A model generated the notes under the pieces. That model saw only the letters and a list, made by a program, of their open reading frames with translations. It was not told where the DNA came from and did no database searches. 64,000 nt of DNA from Faecalicatena contorta (GTDB taxonomy: Bacteria; Bacillota; Clostridia; Lachnospirales; Lachnospiraceae), in assembly GCF_021531975.1 (NCBI RefSeq), contig NZ_JAFBIY010000002.1, positions 1 to 64,000 of the forward strand. The letters run 5' to 3'. A program made the translations under genes and the position numbers. Position 1 is the stretch's first letter. Each line of letters opens with the position of its first letter. Positions 1 to 8,509 of the stretch are shown piece after piece.

Positions 1-153
1 GAAAACTACTAGCTTTCTTATCCCTTTACTGTTTTAAGGTTGACATTTAAATGTCTGTTCTCTGAATTTTCTCTTAAAGAATCTTCAGGGTTGTTGTCTA
101 TTGTTCAGTTATCAAGGTTCTTTGTTTTGCTGCTTCATTGAGTCAGCTCAACC
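1..153 (-). other. Probable rRNA operon leader (edge of window)
   Basis: Read on the minus strand, this stretch follows a strong promoter and contains the motif CCTTGATAACTGAACA and an AT-rich tract with GACATTTAAATGTC (a 14-base palindrome). Sequences of this kind flank 16S rRNA in Clostridia and Bacilli, where they help form processing stems. No rRNA sequence itself lies in the window, so the assignment is inference. No credible protein gene is present between 1 and 290; the overlapping short frames have no ribosome-binding site and are low-complexity. Confidence 0.4.
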
Positions 154-183
154 ATAATAGCATTTATATACTCGGTATGTCAA
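154..183 (-). promoter_or_regulatory. Strong promoter, probably of an rRNA operon
   Basis: On the minus strand a perfect -35 TTGACA (178-183) and a -10 TATTAT (154-159) are separated by 18 bases. It points off the left edge into the leader-like sequence and sits just beyond the tRNA terminator, so it starts a separate transcript. Confidence 0.6.
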
Positions 184-291
184 GTGTTTTTTCGAGATTT
201 TTTCATCTTTTTTTACATCTTTTTTACCGACACTACAGATGGTTGTTCCGGAATTTTCGCACACAATATATGCTCTGGTTCTTCCGGCTTC

Positions 292-334
292 CCCACAAAA
301 AACTGTCTGAGCTTTTCGCTTCAGACAGTTTGTC
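292..334 (-). terminator. Terminator of the tRNA-Ser transcript
   Basis: A ten-base-pair stem (AACTGTCTGA with TCAGACAGTT) closes a short loop and on the minus strand is followed by a run of T residues. It lies directly downstream of tRNA-Ser(GGA). Confidence 0.8.
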
Positions 335-342
335 ATGAGCAA

Positions 343-432
343 CGGAGAAAGAGGGATTTGAACCCTCGCGCCGCTATTAACGACCTACTCCCTTTCCAGG
401 GGAGCCCCTTCGGCCAGCTTGGGTATTTCTCC
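343..432 (-). tRNA. tRNA-Ser(GGA)
   Basis: The minus strand folds as a class II tRNA: acceptor stem GGAGAAA/TTTCTCC, a long variable arm, T-arm GGTTCAAATCC, and anticodon loop CTGGAAA with anticodon GGA at 395-397. It reads UCC and UCU codons. The 90-base length with a long variable arm is typical of tRNA-Ser. The 3' CCA is not encoded. It is probably co-transcribed with the tRNA-Ser(UGA) upstream. Confidence 0.95.
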
Positions 433-504
433 AAAACCAAACGAATCACAAATCAAGATTCTTTTCATATAAAAGACCACCACACAAATGTCTGGTAGTC
501 TAAA

Positions 505-590
505 CGGAGAGAGTGGGATTCGAACCCACGCGCCCTTGCGGACAAACGGTTTTCAAGACCGCCTCGTTATGACCACTTCGATATCTCTCC
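505..590 (-). tRNA. tRNA-Ser(UGA)
   Basis: The minus strand begins GGAGAGATATCGAAG and ends CTCTCTCCG, with T-arm GGTTCGAATCC and anticodon loop CTTGAAA, giving anticodon UGA at 553-555. It has the long variable arm of a serine tRNA and reads UCA and other UCN codons. CCA is not encoded. It is the first gene of a two-tRNA transcript. Confidence 0.95.
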
Positions 591-630
591 ATAATGTTCA
601 TGACGCTATTCGCTATCAGCGACATTGATT

Positions 631-659
631 ATTCTATCATACAAAGATTTCAGCGTCAA
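631..659 (-). promoter_or_regulatory. Promoter of the tRNA-Ser pair
   Basis: On the minus strand TTGACG (654-659) and TAGAAT (631-636) are separated by 17 bases, with a TG one base before the -10 (extended -10). It lies 40 bases upstream of tRNA-Ser(UGA), after the end of ispD. Confidence 0.7.
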
Positions 660-678
660 CATTAAATTTCTAAGATTT

Positions 679-1395
679 TCATTTTTTTCTAGATAAAAAC
701 ATTTTCGCAATTTCCAGATCTTCGGGTGTCGTAATTTTTATATTTTCATAGGATGCTTCAAATAATTTCACCGGTATCTTCATCATCCGCTCTACGACCA
801 TCGCATCATCCGTTATACCAGTACAGTCTCCCCGCATCAGCCGAGAATATGCTTCTTTTATCAAAGAAGTCTCAAAAATCTGCGGTGTCTGCACCACCCA
901 TACCCGACTACGGTCAGGTGTATCTGCTGCAAATCCCACTTCATCCGCAATCTTTATTGTATCTTTGCTTGGCATCCCCGCAACACATGCACCATACCGA
1001 CAGACAGTCTCATAACCTCTGCGCAGGATTTCTTCATCTACAAATAATCTTGCACCATCATGGATAAAGACATATCCGTCTTCTGGATCTTTCATCGCAA
1101 GAAGTCCCTGCCAGACAGAATCATAACGCTCTTTTCCGCCGGTCACAATGGCTGATACTTTTGTAAACTGATATTTGTCGACAATATCCGTACGAACATA
1201 CTCTTCTTGACCGTCTCCCACAACAAGAATAATATCATCCACAACAGATGACTCCTGAAAAGTCTTAAGCGTATAGTAAATGACCGGTCTTCCTTCCAGT
1301 TCGATATACTGTTTCTGCACGGAAGTTCCCATTCTCTTTCCTTGTCCGGCTGACAGGACGATCGCTGTACATTTTTTCTTATCTTTTATACACAT
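679..1395 (-). CDS. ispD: 2-C-methyl-D-erythritol 4-phosphate cytidylyltransferase
   Basis: Makes CDP-methylerythritol from MEP and CTP, the third step of the non-mevalonate isoprenoid pathway, in the cytosol. The 238-residue protein has the nucleotidyltransferase signature at residues 14-30 (LSAGQGKRMG followed by QKQY), the DGAR motif at 113-116 and a QTPQIF segment near 170. Length matches the family. The related TarI enzyme (CDP-ribitol synthesis) has the same fold; the absence of tar genes nearby and the HDGAR sequence favour IspD. It is the last gene of the tsa/rnz operon, 42 bases after tsaD. The ATG at 1395 is preceded by GGGAG. Confidence 0.9.
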   Translation of the reverse strand: MCIKDKKKCTAIVLSAGQGKRMGTSVQKQYIELEGRPVIYYTLKTFQESSVVDDIILVVGDGQEEYVRTDIVDKYQFTKVSAIVTGGKERYDSVWQGLLAMKDPEDGYVFIHDGARLFVDEEILRRGYETVCRYGACVAGMPSKDTIKIADEVGFAADTPDRSRVWVVQTPQIFETSLIKEAYSRLMRGDCTGITDDAMVVERMMKIPVKLFEASYENIKITTPEDLEIAKMFLSRKK

Positions 1396-1437
1396 ATCTC
1401 ATACTCCCATTTATCATATGAATACTCCAGCGAGCTG

Positions 1438-2472
1438 TTAACGTTCTCCAAGCTTTAAGTTCGGAACCGCGTTCAGATCCCAGCCATGTCTCGTACCATT
1501 CAAATACTCATAGTAAGCCGCTACACCTATCATTGCCGCATTATCTGTACAATAGATTGGTGACGGATAATAGAACTTTACGCCTCTTTCCTCACAAGCT
1601 TTTTTCATAGCTTCCCTGAGGGCACTGTTGGATGCAACGCCACCGGCAATCGCAAACTTGTCCACCTGATACTCTTCTACAGCATGCATGGCATTAGCAA
1701 CCAGCACATCTGTTACTGCTTTCTGGAAAGAAGCCGCCACATCTGCCTGACTGTATGTTTCACCCTTCATCTGACATCCGTTAATATAATTCAGGACCGC
1801 TGACTTTACACCGCTGAAACTGAAGTCATAAGGGGCGTCCTCCACATGTGCCCGCGGAAATGATATTGCTTCGGGATTTCCTTCTTTAGAGACCTTATCG
1901 ATCTTCGGTCCACCCGGATAGCCAAGCCCAATCGCTCTTGCGACTTTATCAAATGCCTCTCCGGCGGCATCATCTCTTGTTCTTCCAATAATATCGAACT
2001 TTCCGTAATCCCTGACTCTCACAAGATGTGTATGTCCACCCGATACGACAAGTGAGAAGAACGGAGGTGTAAGCTCCTTGTGCTCAATAAAGTTCGCCGC
2101 AATGTGTCCTTCAATATGGTGTACCCCTACCAGTGGTTTCTTCGCCGCATAAGCGATGGCTTTTGCCGCTGCCACTCCTACAAGCAGGGCTCCTACCAGT
2201 CCCGGGCCATAGGTAACTCCTATCGCATCTATCTCTTCCAGCGTAACTCCTGCTTCTGAAAGAGCCGCCTCGATCACCTGATTAATCTTCTCAATATGCT
2301 TACGGGAAGCGATCTCCGGGACCACTCCGCCATACAATGTATGAAGAGCAATCTGGGAAGATATTACATTTGACAGAACTTCTCTTCCATTCTTTACAAC
2401 TGCTGCCGCAGTTTCATCACAAGAACTCTCTATTGCCAGGATCAATATATCTTTTTTCTCCTTTGTTTCCAT
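1438..2472 (-). CDS. tsaD: tRNA N6-adenosine threonylcarbamoyltransferase
   Basis: Transfers the threonylcarbamoyl group to A37 of ANN-decoding tRNAs (t6A), with TsaB and TsaE. The 344-residue ASKHA-fold protein has the metal-binding HHIEGH motif (His119, His123), SGGHTHLV near 138 and AGGVASNS near 276. The reading frame is open to a GTG at 2481, but that GTG lies inside the Shine-Dalgarno AAAGGTGAG, which is correctly spaced for the ATG at 2472, so 2472 is chosen. It follows rnz closely, and tsaB, tsaE and rimI lie in the same operon, so the t6A set is encoded together. Confidence 0.95.
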   Translation of the reverse strand: METKEKKDILILAIESSCDETAAAVVKNGREVLSNVISSQIALHTLYGGVVPEIASRKHIEKINQVIEAALSEAGVTLEEIDAIGVTYGPGLVGALLVGVAAAKAIAYAAKKPLVGVHHIEGHIAANFIEHKELTPPFFSLVVSGGHTHLVRVRDYGKFDIIGRTRDDAAGEAFDKVARAIGLGYPGGPKIDKVSKEGNPEAISFPRAHVEDAPYDFSFSGVKSAVLNYINGCQMKGETYSQADVAASFQKAVTDVLVANAMHAVEEYQVDKFAIAGGVASNSALREAMKKACEERGVKFYYPSPIYCTDNAAMIGVAAYYEYLNGTRHGWDLNAVPNLKLGER

Positions 2473-2489
2473 AACTCTCACCTTTTCTA

Positions 2490-3398
2490 CTACTCTGAAA
2501 ATACAAGTTCCACAGAACGTCTGTCCTTAGCCGCAATTGCTGCCGGGAATATTTCTCTTACCTCATCCATATATTCCTCCGGTTTCGTGAGTGACGGGCT
2601 GTAGTGTGTGAGCCACATTTCCTTTACTTCCGCCTCTTTCGCTATCTGGGCAGCCTCATAAAATGTCATGTGTTTATATTCTTTTGCCTTTTTCTGTTTA
2701 TCCTTTTCTCCGTACATGCCTTCACAAATAAAGAGATCGGAACCTCTGGCATTATTTTTGATCGAATCTGTCGGACGTGTGTCCGTACAATACGTGAGCT
2801 TAATTCCCTTTCTTGCCGGTCCCAGTACCATATCCGGCGTATAGATCTGTCCGCCGTCCTCTACATTTTCACCTCTTTGTAAAATGCCCCAGAACTTCTG
2901 CGGAATCTGCGCCGCATTGGCACGCTCCACATCGAATTTCCCCGCACGGTCAATCTCCATTGTATAACCGTAACAGGTAACATTATGATTCACACGAAAG
3001 GCCTTCAGCCGATATCCATTCATCTCCAGCGTCTGCTCTGGCTGTGTGATCTCTATATATTTGATAGAAAATGGCAGCTCCGGCGCGATAACGCGAAGAG
3101 CATTTACGACTCTTTCCAGCCCCTTCGGTCCGATGAGTGTCAGTGGCTCTGTCCGGTCAGCATTTCCCATTGTAAGAAGAAGTCCCGGAAGACCGCTGAT
3201 ATGATCACCGTGATAGTGCGTAAAGCAGATCACATCTATCGGCTTAAAGCTCCAGCCTTTTTCCTTGATTGCAATCTGTGTTCCTTCTCCACAGTCAATC
3301 AGAACACTGCTTCCGTTATATCTTACCATCAGCGACGTAAGCCACCGGTACGGCAACGGCATCATGCCTCCTGTTCCTAACAAACATACATCTAACAT
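2490..3398 (-). CDS. rnz: Ribonuclease Z
   Basis: Endonuclease that removes the 3' trailer of tRNA precursors lacking an encoded CCA, as both tRNA-Ser genes of this window do. The 302-residue protein is a metallo-beta-lactamase with the zinc motif THYHGDH (His61, His63, Asp65, His66), an N-terminal LGTGG segment, an LIDCGEGTQ motif, a later TCDTRPTD segment and a C-terminal LTHYSPS histidine motif. Length is typical of the short bacterial form. ATG at 3398 has GAGGT upstream. It sits 17 bases ahead of tsaD, so tRNA maturation and modification genes are co-transcribed. Confidence 0.95.
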   Translation of the reverse strand: MLDVCLLGTGGMMPLPYRWLTSLMVRYNGSSVLIDCGEGTQIAIKEKGWSFKPIDVICFTHYHGDHISGLPGLLLTMGNADRTEPLTLIGPKGLERVVNALRVIAPELPFSIKYIEITQPEQTLEMNGYRLKAFRVNHNVTCYGYTMEIDRAGKFDVERANAAQIPQKFWGILQRGENVEDGGQIYTPDMVLGPARKGIKLTYCTDTRPTDSIKNNARGSDLFICEGMYGEKDKQKKAKEYKHMTFYEAAQIAKEAEVKEMWLTHYSPSLTKPEEYMDEVREIFPAAIAAKDRRSVELVFSE

Positions 3399-3406
3399 AG
3401 TTTACC

Positions 3407-3640
3407 TCAATTCTCTATTTTAATCTGAAAACTCTTTATAAATTCATCATAGCATGTTTCACAGAGATCAAACCTGTCAACGCGGTTATCCTTCTGCGAA
3501 AAGTATCCCCATCTTTTTTCCACCTGCAATACATCCTCAGCAGGAACCCCTTTGGATACCGGGATTTCTCTTCCACATTTATTGCATATGATCTTTTCTA
3601 TTTCGCGCTGTTCTTTTACTGCCGTAGTATATTGACGCAT
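3407..3640 (-). CDS. Small protein with two CxxC pairs (zinc-ribbon-like)
   Basis: A 77-residue protein of unknown function. It carries CNKCG near residue 19 and CETCYD near residue 60, an arrangement that could bind one zinc ion as a treble-clef or ribbon. AGGAGG lies six bases before the ATG at 3640 and the stop is eight bases ahead of rnz, so it is very likely expressed with rnz and tsaD. It may act on tRNA or protein; nothing in the sequence decides this. Confidence 0.7.
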   Translation of the reverse strand: MRQYTTAVKEQREIEKIICNKCGREIPVSKGVPAEDVLQVEKRWGYFSQKDNRVDRFDLCETCYDEFIKSFQIKIEN

Positions 3641-3745
3641 ACGTTTCCTCCTGTTGCACTTTGATTTCTTCGCCTCAGTGTTACGCCTACATTATATGTC
3701 TGTGCGAACAGCTTTCCTAGTGGGAACTGTTGTCAGAAATACCAT

Positions 3746-4189
3746 TCACTTTCCAATATCCAGGCTCATAAGAAGAGCATTCTCCGTCGGATGATCGTAA
3801 AAGTTTTTACGGACTCCATCTTCGGTAAATCCATGAGAACGATAAAATGCAATTGCACTTTGATTACTCTGCCTTACATCAAGAAGAATTCGGGCAATCC
3901 CTTTTTCCAGACATTTTTCAACAAGTGCACGAAACAGCACGGATCCCGCCCCTTGCCGACGAAACTGCTGCGACACAGCAATCCGGGCAATCTCACCTTC
4001 ATCCAGCACATAATACAATATCACATATCCGGCAATCACTTCACCTGCCCACACGCCCAGCATCATCGTCTGCGGCTGCAGCCATGTTTCCCGCAGACTG
4101 TTCTCGCTCCACGCATCAGTGAAAATCTGCTGTTCCATATCCGCAATCAATGTCAATTCTTCTTCCTGTATTTCATCGACACGCAGCAT
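3746..4189 (-). CDS. rimI: Ribosomal-protein-alanine N-acetyltransferase
   Basis: GNAT-fold acetyltransferase of 147 residues, of the RimI type that acetylates the N-terminus of ribosomal protein S18 and possibly other proteins. Visible motifs are IARIAVSQQFRRQGAGS (the acetyl-CoA pyrophosphate loop, R/Q-x-x-G-x-G/A) and LDVRQSNQSAIAFY with GF further on. The frame is open to 4309, but that part runs through the end of the preceding gene. The ATG at 4189 lies one base after the preceding TAA and is preceded by GAGGCG, so it is taken as the start. RimI is a frequent partner of tsaB/tsaD in Firmicutes operons. Confidence 0.85.
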   Translation of the reverse strand: MLRVDEIQEEELTLIADMEQQIFTDAWSENSLRETWLQPQTMMLGVWAGEVIAGYVILYYVLDEGEIARIAVSQQFRRQGAGSVLFRALVEKCLEKGIARILLDVRQSNQSAIAFYRSHGFTEDGVRKNFYDHPTENALLMSLDIGK

Positions 4190-4190
4190 C

Positions 4191-5225
4191 TTACAACGCC
4201 TCAATATCTGCAATAAGCTCTGCGACCGCCTCTTCCTTTGTTGCCCAGCTCGTACAGAAGCGCACAGCGCTATGAGAAGCGTCCACTGCTTCCCAGAAAC
4301 TAAATACATACTTTTCCTTCAGTTTTTCGATATGGTCGTTTGGAAGAATCGGGAACTGCTGATTCGTATAAGAATCAAACAAAAGTGTATATCTCTTCCG
4401 TGCGAATGCCTCTTTCAATTTCATTGCCAGCTTATCTGCATGCTCTGCCACTTTAAAGTACAGATCATCTGTAAATAATGTATCGAACTGAATACCAAGC
4501 AGTCTTCCCTTGGCAAGCATACCACCATGCTGTTTAATCAGATATCTGAAATCTTTCTTAAGTGCCGGATTAACAATTACAACTGCCTCGCCGAACAGAG
4601 CTCCCACCTTTGTCCCGCCAATATAAAACACATCTGTCAGATTCGCAATATCTGAAAGAGTCATATCTGATTTTTCAGACATCAGACCATACCCCAGCCT
4701 CGCTCCGTCAAGGAAAAGTGGGAGTGCAAGCTCCCGGCATGTCTGACTGAGCGCTTCAAGCTCTTCCTTCGTATACAATGTTCCATTTTCTGTCGGATGG
4801 GAAATATATACCATACCCGGCTGAACAATATGCTCATGATCTGCATCATTCCAGTGTTTCTCATAGTATTCTCTCACCTGGCATGCCGTAATCTTTCCAT
4901 CTTCACTCGCAAGTGCCAGTACTTTATGTCCCGTCGCCTCAACAGCTCCTGTCTCGTGTACATTGATATGCCCACTCACTGCAGCCACTGCTCCCTGGTG
5001 GGGTCTTAATATGGAGCTTATTACCGTGAAGTTAGCCTGCGTTCCGCCAACGAGAAAATGTACATCTACATCGTCACGGCCGCACGCTTCCTGAATACGC
5101 TTTCTTGCACTGGCGCAGTACGGGTCATTCCCATAGCCCACGGTCTGTTCCAGATTAGTCTCTGTCATTTTTTCCAAAATCAAAGGATGTGCTCCCTCAG
5201 TATAATCACATTGAAACTGTATCAT
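4191..5225 (-). CDS. Low-specificity L-threonine aldolase family
   Basis: PLP-dependent beta-eliminating lyase of 344 residues. Family members split L-threonine or L-allo-threonine into glycine and acetaldehyde. Visible signatures: YGNDPYCASARKRIQEACG near residue 30, FLVGGTQANF near 57, SGHINVHETGA near 85, FLDGARLGYG near 173 (the Asp that contacts the PLP pyridine nitrogen) and YIGGTKVGA near 203 with the Schiff-base lysine. It sits between tsaB (gap of four bases) and rimI (gap of one base) in the t6A operon. This is notable because threonine is a substrate for t6A. The exact substrate cannot be read from sequence. Confidence 0.85.
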   Translation of the reverse strand: MIQFQCDYTEGAHPLILEKMTETNLEQTVGYGNDPYCASARKRIQEACGRDDVDVHFLVGGTQANFTVISSILRPHQGAVAAVSGHINVHETGAVEATGHKVLALASEDGKITACQVREYYEKHWNDADHEHIVQPGMVYISHPTENGTLYTKEELEALSQTCRELALPLFLDGARLGYGLMSEKSDMTLSDIANLTDVFYIGGTKVGALFGEAVVIVNPALKKDFRYLIKQHGGMLAKGRLLGIQFDTLFTDDLYFKVAEHADKLAMKLKEAFARKRYTLLFDSYTNQQFPILPNDHIEKLKEKYVFSFWEAVDASHSAVRFCTSWATKEEAVAELIADIEAL

Positions 5226-5229
5226 AAGT

Positions 5230-5946
5230 TTAACCTCTCTCCTGTCTTTCTCTTTCTGCCTGCGAAACTCGCAGATAATCCGGCTGATGCTCTGCCGCTG
5301 TCTCTATCTTACCTTCCTTATAATACCGGATAGCCAGTGCTCCAACTGCTGCCGCTCTCTGACGGTTCATATGCGCCGGTGCAAATGCAATATCAAATCC
5401 CTTCAAAAGCTCCTCTGTCAGAACTTTACGAAATACCGGAACGCCGTCCCCCAGGAATGTAATCTTTTTCTCATATATCTTAAGCTTCTCTGCCAGTTCT
5501 TCAATGCTGACAGCCATCTGTCCTTCATGAGCCTTTAGCTTATCATTTTCAAATTCATATATTCCCGTATAGACCTGTCCTCGCCTCGCATCCATGATCG
5601 GACATACAATACCTGTCGCTCCCCACAGATTGCAGGCAAGTCCCTCCAGCGTCGGAATATGGATGAGGGGCTTGTGAAGTGCAAGTCCCAGTCCCTTTGC
5701 CGTCGCGGAACCGATACGAAGTCCCGTAAATGATCCCGGGCCGCCTGCAACGGCAATGGCATCGATGGTATCCAGATCAAGTTCTGTCATCTTTGCCACC
5801 TCATCCAGCATCGGGAGCAGTGTCTGGGAATGTGTTTTCTTATAATTCACCGTATACTCTGCAATTGTTACTTCTTCTGCAAGATTGTCCTCTACAACAG
5901 CCACACTGGCTACAAGCCCGGAACTGTCAAGTGCTAATATTCGCAT
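5230..5946 (-). CDS. tsaB: tRNA threonylcarbamoyladenosine biosynthesis protein TsaB
   Basis: Non-catalytic partner of TsaD in t6A synthesis; it scaffolds TsaD and TsaE. The 238-residue protein has the ASKHA start RILALDSSG, then AVAGGPGSFTGLRIG near residues 66-80 and LGDGVPVF near 166. Members of this family resemble TsaD but lack its metal histidines, as here. ATG at 5946 has CGGAGG upstream and overlaps the 3' end of tsaE by 13 bases, which implies translational coupling. Confidence 0.95.
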   Translation of the reverse strand: MRILALDSSGLVASVAVVEDNLAEEVTIAEYTVNYKKTHSQTLLPMLDEVAKMTELDLDTIDAIAVAGGPGSFTGLRIGSATAKGLGLALHKPLIHIPTLEGLACNLWGATGIVCPIMDARRGQVYTGIYEFENDKLKAHEGQMAVSIEELAEKLKIYEKKITFLGDGVPVFRKVLTEELLKGFDIAFAPAHMNRQRAAAVGALAIRYYKEGKIETAAEHQPDYLRVSQAERERQERG

Positions 5947-6368
5947 ATGTCAATCCTCCGATAATCAAAACCTTTTTCCAGTTCTTTTGTTATTGTAATC
6001 TCTGTATAATGCTCCGGCAATATCTCTTCAATCAGATTCGCCCATTCGATGAGTGATACTCCCTCACCATATATATAATCTTCATAACCGATCTCATCCA
6101 TTTCTTCCACATCTCCGATGCGGTAGACATCAAAATGATAGAAGGGCAGACGCCCTTCCTCATATATCTGTACGATCGTAAATGTCGGGCTGCTTACCGG
6201 CTCCGTAATACCAAGCCCTGCCGCAAGACCTTTCGTAAATACAGTCTTCCCGACTCCCAGGTCACCTACAAGTGTATATACCTGTCCTCCTTCTGCCTTC
6301 TCACCCAGACGCACGCCAAGTTCGTACGTCTCTCTTTCGCTGTTTGTTTCTATCTGTATCCTTGTCAT
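5934..6368 (-). CDS. tsaE: tRNA threonylcarbamoyladenosine biosynthesis ATPase TsaE
   Basis: P-loop ATPase of 144 residues that drives turnover of the TsaB-TsaD complex. Walker A is GDLGVGKT at residues 35-42; SSPTFTIVQIYE near 59 and HFDVYRI near 77 are further family motifs, and SLIEWAN corresponds to the Walker B-side glutamate region. Length is usual. The Shine-Dalgarno AGGATGG is weak. It precedes and overlaps tsaB and follows the YcxB-like gene by 12 bases. Confidence 0.95.
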   Translation of the reverse strand: MTRIQIETNSERETYELGVRLGEKAEGGQVYTLVGDLGVGKTVFTKGLAAGLGITEPVSSPTFTIVQIYEEGRLPFYHFDVYRIGDVEEMDEIGYEDYIYGEGVSLIEWANLIEEILPEHYTEITITKELEKGFDYRRIDICEY

Positions 6369-6380
6369 AGAAATACCATC

Positions 6381-6896
6381 CTATCTTTTCGCATCTGCCC
6401 GGCGTATCCTTACGGAAGGTGCAGGCATATGACTGTATATCAGATCCACGACCGGGCCATAATTGTCTCCCAGCTGTTCAACAGGAAGAATAATCGCACG
6501 CTTTGAAGCGTCATACAAGATCACGACACTCTTATAAGAAACCGCCTTCTTGAACTTACCCCAGGAAGCCTTGCCGCTGTCATCCACCGTTGTTGTCGTA
6601 ACGCCATCATCCGCGAACTCATATGTCACGCGATTTCTTTCATTCGAAGAATCTGTTATCTGTCGTCTCACTTTACTCTTGATCATATATGGAAACACGA
6701 CAAGAATCAAAAGCGCAAACAAAAGGAATATGACCATATAGGTAAACCTTCCTTTTAATGCAAAAGAAACCGTCAGTCCGATATTCAGTACACCCATAAC
6801 CAGCGTCATTATTCCTGCTCCGCTCGTATAAATATGATACAGCATAAAATCAGACATCGACTGTGCGTCCCGCACTACTTCTACCTTAACCGGCAT
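6381..6896 (-). CDS. YcxB-like membrane protein
   Basis: A 171-residue protein with two adjacent hydrophobic segments at about residues 30-50 and 55-75, followed by a soluble domain containing YEFADDGVTTTT and later ILPVEQLG, the pattern of YcxB-like (DUF) proteins. Function unknown; it is expected in the cytoplasmic membrane. The frame is open to 6968, but GGGGAGGAAAG lies just before the ATG at 6896 and a -10 box lies at 6939-6944, so 6896 is the start. As first gene of the t6A operon its promoter probably serves the genes that follow. Confidence 0.75.
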   Translation of the reverse strand: MPVKVEVVRDAQSMSDFMLYHIYTSGAGIMTLVMGVLNIGLTVSFALKGRFTYMVIFLLFALLILVVFPYMIKSKVRRQITDSSNERNRVTYEFADDGVTTTTVDDSGKASWGKFKKAVSYKSVVILYDASKRAIILPVEQLGDNYGPVVDLIYSHMPAPSVRIRRADAKR

Positions 6897-6938
6897 ATTC
6901 TTTCCTCCCCTCTCAAATCCCTGCTGACAATTTTTTTT

Positions 6939-6947
6939 ATTATAACA
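6939..6947 (-). promoter_or_regulatory. Extended -10 promoter of the t6A/rnz operon
   Basis: On the minus strand TGTTATAAT gives a perfect -10 TATAAT with the TG extension. The -35 region (near TGGCAG) is poor, as is common for extended -10 promoters. It lies about 45 bases before the start of the YcxB-like gene. Confidence 0.6.
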
Positions 6948-7023
6948 TATCTTTTTTTCTTCTGCCACTGATGATATACTTATTTTACATTCATTCTACA
7001 CAGTTCAAGGAGGAAACTTTACT

Positions 7024-7389
7024 ATGAAATTCACATTTTACCACAACAACATCAATGTTGCAGACCTTGAGAAATCTGTAGATTTCTATAAAAAAGCACT
7101 GGGGCTTACCGTTTCCAGAGAAAAAACTGCTGATGACGGAAGCTTTAAACTCGTATTTCTCGGAGATGAGACAACACCACATCTTTTAGAGCTCACATGG
7201 CTGCGCGATATGGATCGTCCTTATGACCTGGGCGACAATGAGTTCCACCTCGCCATGCGCGTAGATGATATGGACGCTGCTCTCGCTCTCCACAAGGAAA
7301 TGGACTGCGTATGCTTCGAGAATCCGGAAATGGGAATCTATTTCATCAACGATCCTGACGGATACTGGATCGAAATCTGCCCGGCATAA
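7024..7389 (+). CDS. VOC-family protein (glyoxalase I-like)
   Basis: A 121-residue single-domain vicinal-oxygen-chelate protein. It has the two expected beta-alpha-beta-beta-beta halves: the first begins with FYHNNINVADLEKSVDFYK, the second with EFHLAMRVDDMDAA and ends NDPDGYWIEI. Candidate metal ligands are His7, Glu in LLELTW, His in EFHLAM and Glu in WIEI, as in lactoylglutathione lyase. Substrate unknown; methylglyoxal hemithioacetal is one possibility. AAGGAGG lies before the ATG at 7024. It is a single-gene transcript divergent from the YcxB operon. Confidence 0.8.
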   Translation: MKFTFYHNNINVADLEKSVDFYKKALGLTVSREKTADDGSFKLVFLGDETTPHLLELTWLRDMDRPYDLGDNEFHLAMRVDDMDAALALHKEMDCVCFENPEMGIYFINDPDGYWIEICPA

Positions 7390-7394
7390 TCAAT

Positions 7395-7430
7395 CTGGGA
7401 CGGGGTTTTTTTCAAAAAACCCCGTCCCAG
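7395..7430. terminator. Bidirectional terminator between the VOC gene and galM
   Basis: A near-perfect long stem: CTGGGACGGGG pairs with CCCCGTCCCAG, and the T run and A run continue the helix. It follows the VOC gene by five bases and ends galM on the other strand. Confidence 0.9.
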
Positions 7431-7433
7431 ATT

Positions 7434-8474
7434 TTAAACCACTTCAAACCGATAGCTTGTCTTTGTACTATATATCTCACCTTTTCTGCAGATCGGACTT
7501 ACAAAGTTCTCGTGATGGATCGCATCCGGAAAGAACTGTGATTCAAAGCACGCTGCACTTCTGTATGGATAAGAAGCTCCTTTCTTACCCTTTTCTCCTG
7601 CCATGAAATTTCCGGTATAAAGCTGCATTCCCGGGCAGTCTGTATACACATGCATCTTAATACCGCTCTTCTCAGACTTCAGACTTGCCACTTCACGGAA
7701 GCCCTCGCCGCAAAGCACAAAGTTATGATCATATCCCTGACCACAGCGAATAGCTTCGCAGTCTGTCAGAATCTCGTCACCAATTGCTTTCTCTGTACGG
7801 AAATCAAGTGGTGTCCCTTCTACCGGTGTAATATTGCCAGTTGGAATCAATTGCCTGTCCATTTCTGTAAACGCATCCGCATCGATCCACACTTTCTGAT
7901 CCAGTACATTTCCGGAATCGTGACCATCCATATTAAAATAACTGTGATTTGTCATATTTAAAATGGTATCCATATCCGGTGATGCTTTATAAGCAATCTC
8001 CACTTCATTCTCATCCTTCAATGTATAGGTAACATACACTTTCACATTACCTGGATACCCCTGATCCAGATGTGGACTAAACAGTGATAATGTAATAGCA
8101 TCATCCGTTACTTCCTCTGTATTCCACATACGTTTACTGTAAAAATCCGGACCGCTGTGTAAATTATTATCGTTGTCGTTTACAGACAGTTTATATTCCG
8201 TGCCATTCAAAGCAAATGCTGCTCCTCCGATACGATTTGCGCTTCGTCCTACAATCGCTCCCAGGAAAAGGGTATCTTCCTCGTAGCCTGTCACATCGTC
8301 ATAGCCAAGTACAACGTCTTTTTCTTTTCCTTCTTTATCCTTTACGATTACAGATACAAGCACAGCGCCAAAATCGCTGACTTTCATCTGCATACCTGAT
8401 GCATTTGTAAATGTATACAGATATGCCTGTTCTCCTTTTTTCGTTACACCAAATACTTCTTTCTGGCATCCCAT
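7434..8474 (-). CDS. galM: Aldose 1-epimerase (mutarotase)
   Basis: Interconverts alpha and beta anomers of hexoses such as galactose and glucose. The 346-residue protein has the usual order of motifs: FGAVLVSVIV near the start, GRSANRIGGA near 80, NDNDNNLHSG near 98 (first catalytic-site histidine), NMTNHSYFNMDGH near 172 (catalytic His), and ACFESQFFPDAIHH near 306 with the catalytic Glu. AGGAGG lies eight bases before the ATG at 8474. No galK or galT is adjacent; the gene may be expressed from its own promoter or as read-through from ribU. Confidence 0.93.
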   Translation of the reverse strand: MGCQKEVFGVTKKGEQAYLYTFTNASGMQMKVSDFGAVLVSVIVKDKEGKEKDVVLGYDDVTGYEEDTLFLGAIVGRSANRIGGAAFALNGTEYKLSVNDNDNNLHSGPDFYSKRMWNTEEVTDDAITLSLFSPHLDQGYPGNVKVYVTYTLKDENEVEIAYKASPDMDTILNMTNHSYFNMDGHDSGNVLDQKVWIDADAFTEMDRQLIPTGNITPVEGTPLDFRTEKAIGDEILTDCEAIRCGQGYDHNFVLCGEGFREVASLKSEKSGIKMHVYTDCPGMQLYTGNFMAGEKGKKGASYPYRSAACFESQFFPDAIHHENFVSPICRKGEIYSTKTSYRFEVV

Positions 8475-8509
8475 ATTCTATTCCTCCTGGTACTCTGTTT
8501 TATTATATA

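Noticed and set aside
2472-2481. tsaD starting at the GTG at 2481
   Set aside because: That codon lies inside the Shine-Dalgarno of the ATG at 2472.
4189-4309. N-terminal 40-residue extension of RimI
   Set aside because: It is the out-of-frame reading of the end of the threonine aldolase gene; normal RimI homology begins at the ATG at 4189.
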